From Halapricum desulfuricans (GTDB lineage: Archaea; Halobacteriota; Halobacteria; Halobacteriales; Haloarculaceae), in contig NZ_CP064788.1 of the NCBI RefSeq assembly GCF_017094525.1, forward strand, positions 124,001 to 188,000: DNA of 64,000 nucleotides, written 5' to 3'. A program made the position numbers and the translations under genes. The notes under the pieces are model-generated. The model saw only the letters and a program-made list of their open reading frames with translations, was not told the DNA's origin and did no database searches. Of this stretch, positions 1 to 8,171 are shown one piece after another; positions within the stretch are counted from its first letter, which is position 1, and each line of letters starts with the position of its first letter.

Positions 1-25
1 CGTCTAGATCGTAGTTGTCGTTCAT
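1..25 (-). CDS. Start of an unidentified gene that runs off the window
   Basis: An ATG on the minus strand opens a frame reading MNDNYDLD before the window ends. It begins 5 bases after the stop of the NrfD-like gene, so it is very probably cotranscribed with it. Genes next to NrfD anchors are often the catalytic or iron-sulfur subunits of molybdopterin oxidoreductases, but eight residues are too few to identify the product. Confidence 0.5.
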
Positions 26-30
26 GGGAA

Positions 31-1053
31 TCACACTCCGAACAGCGGCATGTTCAGCGCCGCGTAGATGATCGTCAGCCGAAGCATCAGTCCGCCGAAG
101 ATGACGAAGCCGAACTTCGTCGCGTAGCCGGCGGTCGCCAGCCGCTCGAGCCGCGGGTTCTCGTGGAGGTCGTAGCGCCACTCTAAGGCGAGTAGCCCGC
201 CGGAGATCGCAAGCGGCAACAGCAAGCCGGCAGCGACGACCCCGCCCCAGAAGATCAGGTTCCCCTCCGTCAGGAGGTAGGTCTGGGTCTCGACGGCGGT
301 CGTGTTGCCGTTGACCAGCGTCGCCAACAGCAGGTAGATGACCACCATCTCGGCGACGATGATCACGTCGTCGGCGACGCTGAACATCGTGACGCCGGTG
401 TCGGTGACGCCTTTGGTGAGCGTCGTCGCGCCCACCGCGGCGGCGATCCCCATCGAGAGCCCGCTGGCGAGGAACAGCGGCGGGAGCCACGTCGCGTCCC
501 ACATCGGGACGACCTGCGAGGAGGCGCTGAGCAGCAGCGCCGTGTAGACGATCAGCAGGACGCCCACGAGCGCTCCGAAGGCGTTGAGCCCGCGCCGGAC
601 GCTCTCGCTCGGCCGGGTCACGTCCGCGATCGTGTCGATCTGCTCGGTGACGCTGGACAGTACATCACCGGGAATCGAGAAGCCCCGGTCGGCCCCGAAC
701 CCGAGCCACAGCGCCTGCAGGATCGAAAGCATCATGAACAGGACGATCACCCAGATGCCGATGGTCATCCACGAGTCGAAGTTCGTGAACAGCCAGAACA
801 GCAGGACGTGCTGGGGTTCGCCCAGGTGAAACAGCAGGATCGGGCCGCCGATCGCCAGCGCGACCACTCCCAGAACCATCCCCCAGCGAGCCGTCGCCAG
901 GTACCCTTCCCGTCGGGACGGATCCCGGACGCTCAGGAAGTCCGCAACCGCGCCGGTGACGTATGCGCCGCCTGCGAGTCCACCCAGGAACAGGTAGACA
1001 CCGATCGAGAGGCTCCAGAACTGGCTGGGCAACAGCGGGCTCACGGCCGTCAT
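31..1053 (-). CDS. NrfD/PsrC-type membrane anchor subunit of a redox complex
   Basis: This 340-residue polytopic membrane protein starts with a helix reading FLGGLAGGAYVTGAVADFL, the typical first membrane segment of NrfD/PsrC/DmsC quinone-reactive anchors. About eight to nine hydrophobic segments follow. The family exchanges electrons between membrane quinones and an attached iron-sulfur or molybdopterin subunit. The start is backed by a strong GAGGGGGAT Shine-Dalgarno sequence a few bases upstream. Upstream on the same strand is a tandem [2Fe-2S] lipoprotein and downstream is a gene cut by the window edge, so all three probably form one respiratory complex. The substrate is unknown. Confidence 0.8.
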   Translation of the reverse strand: MTAVSPLLPSQFWSLSIGVYLFLGGLAGGAYVTGAVADFLSVRDPSRREGYLATARWGMVLGVVALAIGGPILLFHLGEPQHVLLFWLFTNFDSWMTIGIWVIVLFMMLSILQALWLGFGADRGFSIPGDVLSSVTEQIDTIADVTRPSESVRRGLNAFGALVGVLLIVYTALLLSASSQVVPMWDATWLPPLFLASGLSMGIAAAVGATTLTKGVTDTGVTMFSVADDVIIVAEMVVIYLLLATLVNGNTTAVETQTYLLTEGNLIFWGGVVAAGLLLPLAISGGLLALEWRYDLHENPRLERLATAGYATKFGFVIFGGLMLRLTIIYAALNMPLFGV

Positions 1054-1170
1054 CGCGATCCCCCTCTTTCCGCTCGGGAATCAGACCACGATACGCCCGC
1101 GTGTGGAATCGCATTCGTCGATTGCGTGTGCCACTTCATACACGTATATCAGGCTCTCCAAGCGATACCA

Positions 1171-1203
1171 GTGTATATTCATTTTACAGACTTTTATATA
1201 GCC
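1171..1203 (-). promoter_or_regulatory. AT-rich promoter-like patch upstream of the NrfD-type gene
   Basis: The 180-bp gap between the ferredoxin gene and the NrfD gene contains a TATA-like TATATAAAAG (minus strand, about 1192-1201) and a second AT-rich block ending near 1171. In GC-rich haloarchaeal DNA such patches usually mark promoters. The distance to the NrfD start (about 140 bp) would leave a long leader. Confidence 0.35.
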
Positions 1204-1235
1204 TTCTCCGCAGAAAGTCGGCGCGACGCTGGCTT

Positions 1236-2174
1236 TCAGATCTGGTCGGCTTCGTCTTTGACGCCCGTCGTCAGCTCGAAGTCGTCGCGCGGGTAGCCCA
1301 CGCAGGTCAGGACGTAGCCCTCTTCGAGCTGTTCGTCGCTGAGGTACTGGTTGCCGTCGTGTTCGACCAGTTCCGACCCGTCGCCGTCGACCTTGGAGGT
1401 ACACTGTCCGCAGACGCCGACCTCACACTGTTTGGGCAGCTCCCAGCCCTCGTCCTCGCCGGCCTTGAGGAGCGTCTCGTCGCTGGCGACGTCGATCGTG
1501 TCGCCCTGTTCGACGTAATTGATGGCGTAGCTTTCGACTCCACCGGGCGTGGATGTCTCTTCGGGTGTCGGGGTCGTTTCGCCGGCCATGAACGAATCGA
1601 GTTCGTCCTGCTTGCCGGTGGTGAGCGATAACTCGTCTCGGGGCTCGGCGACGCAGGGGAGTACGTATCCGGCCTGAAACTCCGCTTCGCCCATCTCTCC
1701 GTAGCCGACGTCGCCGTGTTCGACCAGCTCTGTCCCGTCCCCGTCGACTGTCGAGGCGCACTGCCCACAGACACCGACCTGACACTGGTAGGGCATATCG
1801 AGATCCGCGTCGAGGCCAGCGTCGAGCAACGTCTCATCGGTCGGCACGTCGAGCGTCGCTTCCTGAACGACGTACTCGATGCTGAAGCTGTCGGGGCCGC
1901 CAGGTGTCGCCGTTCCGTTCGGCGTCGTGTCGTCTGTCGTCTCTTCGACGGCTGTCGGCCCTCCGGGTCGTGGGCCCGTTTCGCTTCCGTCGCCGAGGAT
2001 GCCCAGACACCCCGCAGTGGCGAGCGCGCCAACGCTGGCGGTGCTGGCGAGCAACTGTCGGCGGAGCGCGCTGTCGAGTCCCGATTCAGTGTCTGCAGGT
2101 GTTTCCGTGGTCTCCGACGACTCGGTCTCGTCCGCCTTTTCCGTTCCGTCGCCGCTCGCGTGACGTCCGTCCAT
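1236..2174 (-). CDS. Tat lipoprotein with two plant-type [2Fe-2S] ferredoxin domains
   Basis: The protein has 312 residues. After an acidic N-terminal stretch comes LRRQLLASTASVGALATAGC, a twin-arginine-like signal with a lipobox cysteine, so the mature protein should be anchored outside the membrane. Two ferredoxin domains follow. Each carries the cluster ligands C-x4-C-G-x-C plus a distal cysteine (CQVGVCGQC...LPC and CEVGVCGQC...LTC). Both domains keep all four ligands, so two clusters are expected. A Thr/Pro-rich linker separates them. The next gene downstream is an NrfD membrane anchor, which suggests extracytoplasmic electron transfer to or from the quinone pool. The partner enzyme is not visible. 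Confidence 0.8.
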   Translation of the reverse strand: MDGRHASGDGTEKADETESSETTETPADTESGLDSALRRQLLASTASVGALATAGCLGILGDGSETGPRPGGPTAVEETTDDTTPNGTATPGGPDSFSIEYVVQEATLDVPTDETLLDAGLDADLDMPYQCQVGVCGQCASTVDGDGTELVEHGDVGYGEMGEAEFQAGYVLPCVAEPRDELSLTTGKQDELDSFMAGETTPTPEETSTPGGVESYAINYVEQGDTIDVASDETLLKAGEDEGWELPKQCEVGVCGQCTSKVDGDGSELVEHDGNQYLSDEQLEEGYVLTCVGYPRDDFELTTGVKDEADQI

Positions 2175-2379
2175 ACACGCCGGTACGGCTATCCTCCGGA
2201 TGCTGATTGGGATTGAATATACAGATATTTAAATACTCTCGCGGAGCCCGCTCACAGTCGAACCGTCGTCACCCCGGGCGGGCGTCCGGTCGCAGGTGTG
2301 TCGACACGTCTCGGAACGGTTTTGAAAATTCGATTAGAAATCGTTTGATTAATAGAGAATCAGAACATATCGGGTAGTG

Positions 2380-2514
2380 ATGTCCGGGAAAACTGCACAC
2401 TGCCCCGAATGTGGTGGCACCGGCATGCGAGACAACGAGACCTGTGGCGCCTGCAACGGGACCGGGAACAAACCGCTTGCGGGCTCGAACAAGAAGCCGC
2501 TGGTCATTTCCTGA
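2380..2514 (+). CDS. 44-residue DnaJ-type zinc-finger protein
   Basis: A short frame starting MSGKTAHCPECGGTGM and ending NKKPLVIS carries two C-x2-C-x-G-x-G motifs (CPECGGTG and CGACNGTG). This is the repeat unit of the DnaJ cysteine-rich zinc-binding domain, and here one pair stands alone. AT-rich DNA lies just upstream. It sits immediately 5' of the tRNA-Leu gene. Small stand-alone zinc fingers of this kind are common in haloarchaea; the function is unknown. Confidence 0.7.
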   Translation: MSGKTAHCPECGGTGMRDNETCGACNGTGNKPLAGSNKKPLVIS

Positions 2515-2571
2515 TCGTCGGCGACGACGAAACGATAGGTTCTTGGGGGTTTCTGGAATAGCGACGGGTGC

Positions 2572-2656
2572 GCGCGGGTTGCCGAGCCAGGCCAAAGGCG
2601 CAGCGCTTAGGACGCTGTCCCGTAGGGGTCCGCCGGTTCGAATCCGGTCCCGCGCA
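2572..2656 (+). tRNA. tRNA-Leu with anticodon UAG
   Basis: The 85-nt gene folds as a class II tRNA. The acceptor stem pairs GCGCGGG with CCCGCGC, followed by discriminator A. The anticodon stem is CAGCG/CGCTG around the loop CTTAGGA, giving anticodon TAG. A long variable arm follows, and the T arm contains GGTTCGAATCC. The 3' CCA is not encoded. A tyrosine integrase starts 49 bp downstream, so the 3' end of this gene is the likely attachment site of an integrated element. Confidence 0.95.
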
Positions 2657-2704
2657 TCCAATAACCCGGCTACGTCTTGCGGTTTTCTGCCTGTCAAACC
2701 AACT

Positions 2705-3856
2705 ATGTCAGGCAACCCAACGAAAGGCTGTGACAATATATTAGAGGCGAATTTGGACCCCGGACGCCACATCAAAATTGTCCCATCAGCCAACCGCGAG
2801 CAACTCAGCGAGAAACAGATTGTTGACTACCACAGTTACCGGGAGTCGTTCCTGAAATGGCTTCTCCATATGGGGAAGAATCCCAAGAAGGCCATCGGAT
2901 ACTCCCCATACACGGTCTACGAAAGCGGCTACCGCTCCGCCGCGTTCGACCGGTGGGTGTGGGAGCAAGAGGGGAATTACCGGCTTCCCCCGGATACCGA
3001 TGATGCGGATGAGTATATGCAGGAAGTAGCCTACAGCGATAACGCTCAGTCAACCAAAGGGAAGATTGAGGAAATGCTGAAGCGCTATTTCCGGTGGCTC
3101 GCACAGAAGTACGGAAGTAGTGAGTGGGAACCCACGTTTTCGTTTGAGAGCGGGGGTACGTCTAAACCTCGGGATTTCCTCACTACCGAAGAACGCCGAC
3201 AGATTCGGGAATCCGCACTCAATCACGGGAGTATCCCGTCGTACAACAACCTCTCCGCTGAAGAGAGAAATCAATGGAAAAGTTACGTGAGCAAGGTCTT
3301 GGACAAGCCAATTGATGACGTGACGCCGGATGATTGGGACAGCATCGATGGGTGGAAAATCACCTCAATCGTGTGGGCAAGTTTGGATGCAGGCCTACGA
3401 CCCGTTGAGGTGGGCCGGGCGAAGACAACGTGGGTTGACACCACGAACGAAGTTCTTAGGATTCCCCACGAAGAGTCATCGAAGAATCGGGAGAATTGGA
3501 TAGTGAGCATCACGGAGCGGACGGCGTCGGCACTTGAAAGGTGGCTACAAGAGCGTGAACAGTATGGTAGGTACGATGAGACGGATACCTTGTGGCTCAC
3601 GACGCACGGAAACCCATACGGCTCACAGAGCCTTGGACGGCTACTCAAGCGCCTGTGTGAAGATTCGGGTATCCGAACGGAGAACCGACAACTGAGTTGG
3701 TACGCTATCAGACACTCGGTTGGAACGTATATGACTGCCGAGCGCGACTTGGCGGCGACTAAGGCCCAACTCCGTCACAAGAGCGTGAAGACAACGATGA
3801 AATACGACCAAGTCCCGGTCGAAGACCGACGTGACGCCTTGGATAAGATGGGCTGA
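2705..3856 (+). CDS. Tyrosine recombinase/integrase of the tRNA-Leu element
   Basis: A 383-residue protein of XerC/D-phage integrase type. The N-terminal half has a SAM-like core-binding domain. The C-terminal catalytic domain shows the first arginine in DAGLRPVEVGRAK, the YAIRHSVGTYM box (the usual HxxR box with Tyr in place of the His, as is common in haloarchaeal integrases), LRHKSVKTT, and the nucleophile in MKYDQ. The start MSGNPTKG was chosen because longer versions would read through the tRNA gene. It presumably integrates and excises the element at tRNA-Leu. Confidence 0.9.
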   Translation: MSGNPTKGCDNILEANLDPGRHIKIVPSANREQLSEKQIVDYHSYRESFLKWLLHMGKNPKKAIGYSPYTVYESGYRSAAFDRWVWEQEGNYRLPPDTDDADEYMQEVAYSDNAQSTKGKIEEMLKRYFRWLAQKYGSSEWEPTFSFESGGTSKPRDFLTTEERRQIRESALNHGSIPSYNNLSAEERNQWKSYVSKVLDKPIDDVTPDDWDSIDGWKITSIVWASLDAGLRPVEVGRAKTTWVDTTNEVLRIPHEESSKNRENWIVSITERTASALERWLQEREQYGRYDETDTLWLTTHGNPYGSQSLGRLLKRLCEDSGIRTENRQLSWYAIRHSVGTYMTAERDLAATKAQLRHKSVKTTMKYDQVPVEDRRDALDKMG

Positions 3857-3899
3857 ATAACTACAGCGGTTTCTAAGACAAATCTATGGCCTGAGTTCC

Positions 3900-4478
3900 C
3901 TACCGGAGATGCTCAAGAATCTGTAGGATACGGAATCCGAGTTCCCCGTAGTCCTTCTCCGTCTCAGAAGCCCTCTCCCGAAGTTTTTCTATCTTTTCCG
4001 TATAGCGTTCGTTGATGACTAACTCCAATTCCATCCCCGTCTCTTCCTCAAAGTCGGTTTCTAAGGCGTTCAGCCCACCTAACAGATATTCTTCATCCGA
4101 ATTTCCGGGGACAACCGGACTCCATAGTTGAAAAACATAGGACTCAGCGGAGTCGAAGAGTTCAGTCACGTAGTTCTTGTCTGAGTTGAACTTCTGCCAT
4201 AGCCGCTCTAAGGAGTGTTGATAGTCTTTTGCCCCGTATTCGGCCCATCGGTCTGTGTTCGGAGTTCCTACGTAGTGAAGACCGTTGAGGTGCGTCACAA
4301 CCTCACAGGTATAGATGACTTGTTCCCCATCTTCTGTGTTATCTACTCCTATTACGTCAATCTCGGATTGGTCGCCTTCCTTCCGCGGGCGCTGATTATA
4401 CATCACCAACTCGCACTCTTGTATCAGTCTGAGATAGGCTCCGACAAGCAGTTCTCCGGATTCAGGTTGTGTAGTCAT
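3900..4478 (-). CDS. Probable PD-(D/E)XK-fold nuclease-like protein
   Basis: A 192-residue protein. Residues about 38-65 read SEIDVIG, then a turn, then VIYTCEVVTHL. An acidic residue on one strand followed by E-V on the next resembles the PD-(D/E)XK nuclease core, although the catalytic Lys position is not clear (EVVT rather than ExK). The rest is helical and charged. Its ATG overlaps the stop of the upstream tandem GIY-YIG gene (ATGA), so the two are translationally coupled. Low GC and the position in the integrated element indicate horizontal transfer. The nuclease assignment is inference from the motif and could be wrong. Confidence 0.5.
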   Translation of the reverse strand: MTTQPESGELLVGAYLRLIQECELVMYNQRPRKEGDQSEIDVIGVDNTEDGEQVIYTCEVVTHLNGLHYVGTPNTDRWAEYGAKDYQHSLERLWQKFNSDKNYVTELFDSAESYVFQLWSPVVPGNSDEEYLLGGLNALETDFEEETGMELELVINERYTEKIEKLRERASETEKDYGELGFRILQILEHLR

Positions 4479-5401
4479 TGAAACACCTTAGGAGTGGGTC
4501 GGTAGATTTCGTGGCTCTCCTGATTCAATGGTGGGATTCCTGAAACAACATAGTGAGCGCCAATTAGTTCAACCTCTATCTCCCTGAGTTTTCGTTCCGA
4601 ATCAACATCTTCCGGTGGTGGTGAGAATGAAAACATTGCGTGCGTTCCGTCTACATTTCTTCTTGTACTGAGGCGGCTCCGAAGATTTCCTTTTCCCACA
4701 TAGAGTAGCGGTTGACGCTCTTCCGATGACTCCCTGTATGGATAATCCGCATACCAAGTTCTATAGACTCCCATTTCAGGGAGAGAGGTATCCCGTAATT
4801 CATCCAATGGGCGAGGCTTAGACCACTCTAAGTCCATCCAATCCGCTCCTGTAACGCTCTCCACTCTATCCCAATCAAGCGGCTTAGCGCCCTTGTGAAC
4901 GTCTGTGACGTTCCCCTTCTTCCCCAATTTCTTATCCCAATCTTCGTAGCCGGGAATCATTCTTCCATCAAACGCTGTGTAACTGTGACCAACCTCACGC
5001 CGATGGAGCGCAATTAGAGCGTCTTCAAGCCCCTTTCTCATCCATCTGTCTTCAGCCAAGGAAGGAGTGGCATAGGACACTTCCAATGAAGGCCCGATAG
5101 ACTTACAGATAGCATTGAGACAATCAGCCGCCGTATGAGGGGCACGACCGGGACGCCCTTCTGCACAGACTTGATTCACTTTGTCATCATAAACGTTGTT
5201 GGCAAGTTGTCCAATTCGACCACGTACACCCCGCTTCTGCCCTGTTTCACCTATGTATTCAAGCCAATTCCGCTCTTGGTCGGTATGACGTACTCGGTAA
5301 ATTCCGCTCTTAGTCGGAGCGCCACCTTCTGAACCCAAGGGATACCATTCCGACCACGATAGGTCAAACCAATCAACGGAGTAGCAGTTCAAATTGCTCA
5401 T
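4475..5401 (-). CDS. Protein with two GIY-YIG nuclease-like domains
   Basis: A protein of 308 residues with an internal duplication. Each half begins with a similar D-W-x-D-L-x-W-S segment and continues into a GIY-YIG-like core: first GIYRVRH...LEYIGETG...RGRIGQL, then GVYRTWY...LLYVGKG...LRSRL. Both halves keep the G-[IV]-Y and Y-[IV]-G strands and an arginine after them. GIY-YIG domains cut DNA in homing endonucleases, UvrC and restriction enzymes. The ATG overlaps the stop of the upstream DUF6884 gene (ATGA). A tandem arrangement in one chain is unusual. Cleavage activity is unproven. Confidence 0.65.
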   Translation of the reverse strand: MSNLNCYSVDWFDLSWSEWYPLGSEGGAPTKSGIYRVRHTDQERNWLEYIGETGQKRGVRGRIGQLANNVYDDKVNQVCAEGRPGRAPHTAADCLNAICKSIGPSLEVSYATPSLAEDRWMRKGLEDALIALHRREVGHSYTAFDGRMIPGYEDWDKKLGKKGNVTDVHKGAKPLDWDRVESVTGADWMDLEWSKPRPLDELRDTSLPEMGVYRTWYADYPYRESSEERQPLLYVGKGNLRSRLSTRRNVDGTHAMFSFSPPPEDVDSERKLREIEVELIGAHYVVSGIPPLNQESHEIYRPTPKVFQ

Positions 5402-5823
5402 ATCCGGTCGTTGTACCACGCCATTTTCTCGCCAAGTCCAAGACCCTCTGTTGGGATTCTCACTTCAGCATCTGTCTGTTCAAGCAACGGTAGTAGTTCG
5501 CCGTAGTAGTCTTTCCCGGCGTGAATGAACAGAGTGGTATCCTTTTCAAGTGACTCCATCGCCTGAAGTTGTTCAAACACGGACTTGGCCCACTCCCTCT
5601 TCTCTTTCACGGTGGAATCCCGCAATGTTTCGTTGTATGCTTCAATCACTTCTCCATACGGTTCCAACACCCCGTATTTTGCAGAGAGTATGTACCATCG
5701 CCCGTGATTCTCTTCGCAAAATTTCCTCATTTTCCGGAAGTATAGAGATTCCATATAGAGTTCAGCCGGAATCGATGCTTGTTCTTGTTTCTTCTTGGTG
5801 CAGGAGACTAACCCAATATCCAT
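5398..5823 (-). CDS. DUF6884/YaaA-like protein
   Basis: A 141-residue protein beginning MDIGLVSCTKKK, then PAELYMESLYFRK, WYILSAKYGVLEP and YNETL. These are the conserved blocks of the DUF6884 group, related to DUF328/YaaA, which is tied to DNA damage or nucleobase chemistry. Members are frequent in phages and mobile elements. It is the first gene of a three-gene coupled operon with the tandem GIY-YIG and PD-(D/E)XK-like genes. The biochemical function of this subgroup is not known to me. Confidence 0.7.
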   Translation of the reverse strand: MDIGLVSCTKKKQEQASIPAELYMESLYFRKMRKFCEENHGRWYILSAKYGVLEPYGEVIEAYNETLRDSTVKEKREWAKSVFEQLQAMESLEKDTTLFIHAGKDYYGELLPLLEQTDAEVRIPTEGLGLGEKMAWYNDRI

Positions 5824-5916
5824 CCTATTTCTCCCCTTCATACTCAAGCAATATCAGTATAACCTAAGGGCGGTACAAGAGTTAATCCACTATGCCGGAA
5901 ACAGATTCACATCCAT

Positions 5917-6318
5917 CTATCTCAACATCTTGAATATCGCTTGTAGGAGGGATACAGTCCCAAACACAAACCGTTTGAATACACTCAGGCACCAACTCAA
6001 GAACGCCCCAAGATAGTTGTAGCCACCTCTATTGTAATCTCTCCCAATTCCGAAGAAGGCTTTCACAAGGTGCGATAGCCGTCCCAATACCTCGCTGAAG
6101 ATGAAGCTCCATCCACCTATTAGGAGATTGTAGAGTGGTATGAGAATGAGAGATTGGCGTCTTGAGGCGATGGATTGGGTATGACTCAGGCTGAAAATCG
6201 GGGGGAGCCGGATTTTTCCGTTAGTAAATGGGTCATCAATCCACTTCCTGATGCCACTCACACGCTTCCCGACCCATCTGAACGGAGCCAACAGGAAGGA
6301 GAGTATCTTCCCAAGCAT
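5917..6318 (-). CDS. Small membrane protein of the element, unidentified
   Basis: A 133-residue reading frame from MLGKILSFLLAPF. It has several hydrophobic stretches (SLILIPLYNLLIGGW, YLGAFLSWCLSVF, FGTVSLLQAIF) separated by basic residues. I do not recognise a family. It lies 93 bp downstream of the DUF6884 start in AT-rich DNA and is followed by the left end of the IS element. It could be a genuine element gene or a decayed one; the start is uncertain. Confidence 0.35.
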   Translation of the reverse strand: MLGKILSFLLAPFRWVGKRVSGIRKWIDDPFTNGKIRLPPIFSLSHTQSIASRRQSLILIPLYNLLIGGWSFIFSEVLGRLSHLVKAFFGIGRDYNRGGYNYLGAFLSWCLSVFKRFVFGTVSLLQAIFKMLR

Positions 6319-7111
6319 ACTACCACAGTTTGTGACCATTACCCAATAATTCAACGTAACCGGAATAGAAGTGAACTACATCGGATTTTTCGTTTGGTAA
6401 GACTCTTAGGTGACTACTGTCATCTACTGATTACGAACCTATGGCGCGTCCCTTCCGCCTTTTCAGTATCTACGATTTCTTTAGCGTATTTCTCCCGGGA
6501 CTTGCTACGGTACTCGGCTCTGCACGTTTAAGTAAGGCCGCGATATAGATGGCGTTGACAGCTGATGCTGCCGATCACAGACTTCCTCTCGTGTACTGAC
6601 CCGTTGGATGAGTTCGACTCGCTATCGTATCATCAGACTCAGCATGCCAAAACGTACGTGACAGGTCTTGCTGCGGCCAGCAGCAAGACCGTCACCGGGA
6701 TTGCACGAGAAGTCCTTCCGGCCGGAAGCGACCGGGCACTCAACAAGTTCATCACCGAGTACAACTGGGACGAAGACAAACTTAATCACGAACGGTTAGA
6801 GGAACTGCAAAATCACGGTGAGACGCGGTGGTCGAAGGACGGCTACATTGTCATCGACGATTCAGTGCTCCAGCGAACCGGGAAGGAACTTCCCGGTGCT
6901 GGATCGTTCTATGATCACAGCGAAGGCAAGCCTGTCTGGGGACAAAATCTCGTCTATGCGTTCTATACTGACCACAAAACGTCCTATCCACTAGCATTTC
7001 GCCAGTACGAGAAAGCTGATGACGACGAGGAGGACGTAGAAGCGACAAAGTACGAGCTTGCACAGGAGATAATCACAGAACTCGAAGAAGAGATAGGTGT
7101 GCCTGGAGTGG

Positions 7112-7642
7112 TCAGCGTAACTTCTGGACATCTGGGAGGAACGTCTCGATCCAATCACTAGCGAAGCTGACCTGCTGACTCAACCGGTGGAATGTCTCGG
7201 TGAGGAACTCTCGAAAGTTGTCTTTGTCATCGAAGATTTCAGGAGAGATGTCTCGTTTGAGGTCTTTCCAGAGCGGTTCGATTGCGTTCAATGTCGGTGA
7301 ATACGGCGGAATGAAGACGAACTCGATGCCGAGTTCGTCGGCCCGTTGCTGTGTGAGTTTCGCATGGTGAGAGCCGTAGTTATCGGCCACGAGCAGAATC
7401 CGGCCCCGCGGATTCTGCTCGCGGATCTCCTCTAACGCCTCAACGATCGTCTCTTTGACTAACCGCTTTTTGAACGTAATCACACTTTGACCAGTCAGCG
7501 CGTAGAAACCGATCGACCGCCATGGAAACGTCACTAGCGGTTTTGCGATCGTGACCGTCCGATCAAACGACCAGAGTCGCTGTGAATTCTCGAACGGTTG
7601 AGGCCACGCTTCATCGAAAAAACCCCAACACGACGGGATCAT
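7112..7642 (-). CDS. IS630 transposase, catalytic (DDE) part, orfB
   Basis: A 176-residue frame holding the catalytic half: GFFDEAW (first Asp), VADNYGSHHA (second Asp) and LNAIEPLWKDLKRD (Glu). That is the D-D-E triad of the Tc1/mariner-IS630 superfamily. It overlaps the end of orfA in a +1-shifted frame. The overlap contains a run of six T (A6 at 7617-7622 on the given strand), where slippage would join the two frames at ...GFF/DEAW. The annotated ATG is probably not the natural start; the product is expected to be an orfA-orfB fusion. Confidence 0.8.
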   Translation of the reverse strand: MIPSCWGFFDEAWPQPFENSQRLWSFDRTVTIAKPLVTFPWRSIGFYALTGQSVITFKKRLVKETIVEALEEIREQNPRGRILLVADNYGSHHAKLTQQRADELGIEFVFIPPYSPTLNAIEPLWKDLKRDISPEIFDDKDNFREFLTETFHRLSQQVSFASDWIETFLPDVQKLR

Positions 7643-8171
7643 CCTCCTCGGTATCGTGGTCGTCCTCGCCGAGCGCCTCAGTCAGGCGCTCGGCGAGAAT
7701 CTCATCTGCGTCAGCCGGACTACGCGGATCCATCGGCCGCGGCTTGGCGTAGTTCATGCCCGCGGCACGAAGTTTCCGGCTGAGATGCGCCGGGTGGTAG
7801 GTGACATCGTAGCGGTCTTCGATTAGGGCGTGAATGGCTTGCGGTGTCCAGGGTTGATCCTCTTCGAGGATACCACAGAGTTCATCGAACTGCGTGGGAG
7901 TGAGCTTCGGCGGCCGGCCGCCGCCGAAGCGCGGGCGGAGTCCCTCTACACCGTCATCATTCCACGCGCGAGCCCATCGACGCGTCGTAGATCGGGAGAT
8001 TCCGACGCGTCGGCCCGCCTGCTTGCGGGTATCGCCCTGATAGAGATTCTTGATGAAACACAGCCGCCGGACGAGACGGGTCTCGTCCGCCGACTGTGCA
8101 TCTTCGATAGCCTGCTCGAGCTCTTCTTCCGACAAATGCCGCACTAACTCTCCGCGTTGGCTTGTGTTCAT
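7611..8171 (-). CDS. IS630 transposase, DNA-binding part, orfA
   Basis: A 186-residue protein with a helix-turn-helix, RKQAGRRVGISRSTTRRWARAWN, followed by the GLRPRFGGGRPPKL hinge and a second winged-helix-like segment (WTPQAIHALIEDRYDVTYHPAHLSRKLRAAG). This is the paired DNA-binding region typical of IS630 transposases. The frame ends at ...VVLGFFR just after a T6 run, from which a +1 shift enters the catalytic orfB frame. Confidence 0.8.
   Translation of the reverse strand: MNTSQRGELVRHLSEEELEQAIEDAQSADETRLVRRLCFIKNLYQGDTRKQAGRRVGISRSTTRRWARAWNDDGVEGLRPRFGGGRPPKLTPTQFDELCGILEEDQPWTPQAIHALIEDRYDVTYHPAHLSRKLRAAGMNYAKPRPMDPRSPADADEILAERLTEALGEDDHDTEEDDPVVLGFFR

Larger units (their letters stand above)
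2657..6509. mobile_element. Putative integrated element at tRNA-Leu (integrase plus nuclease cargo)
   Basis: The stretch starts at the 3' end of tRNA-Leu, encodes a tyrosine integrase, and has clearly lower GC content than the rest of the window. I could not find a second copy of the tRNA 3' end marking the distal boundary, so the right limit given is the first IS element and may be wrong. Cargo: a three-gene overlapping operon with nuclease-like domains and a small membrane protein. Confidence 0.5.

Noticed and set aside
2411-2704. A longer integrase start upstream of MSGNPTKG
   Set aside because: The extension reads through the zinc-finger gene and the tRNA-Leu gene in a different frame and has no integrase similarity.
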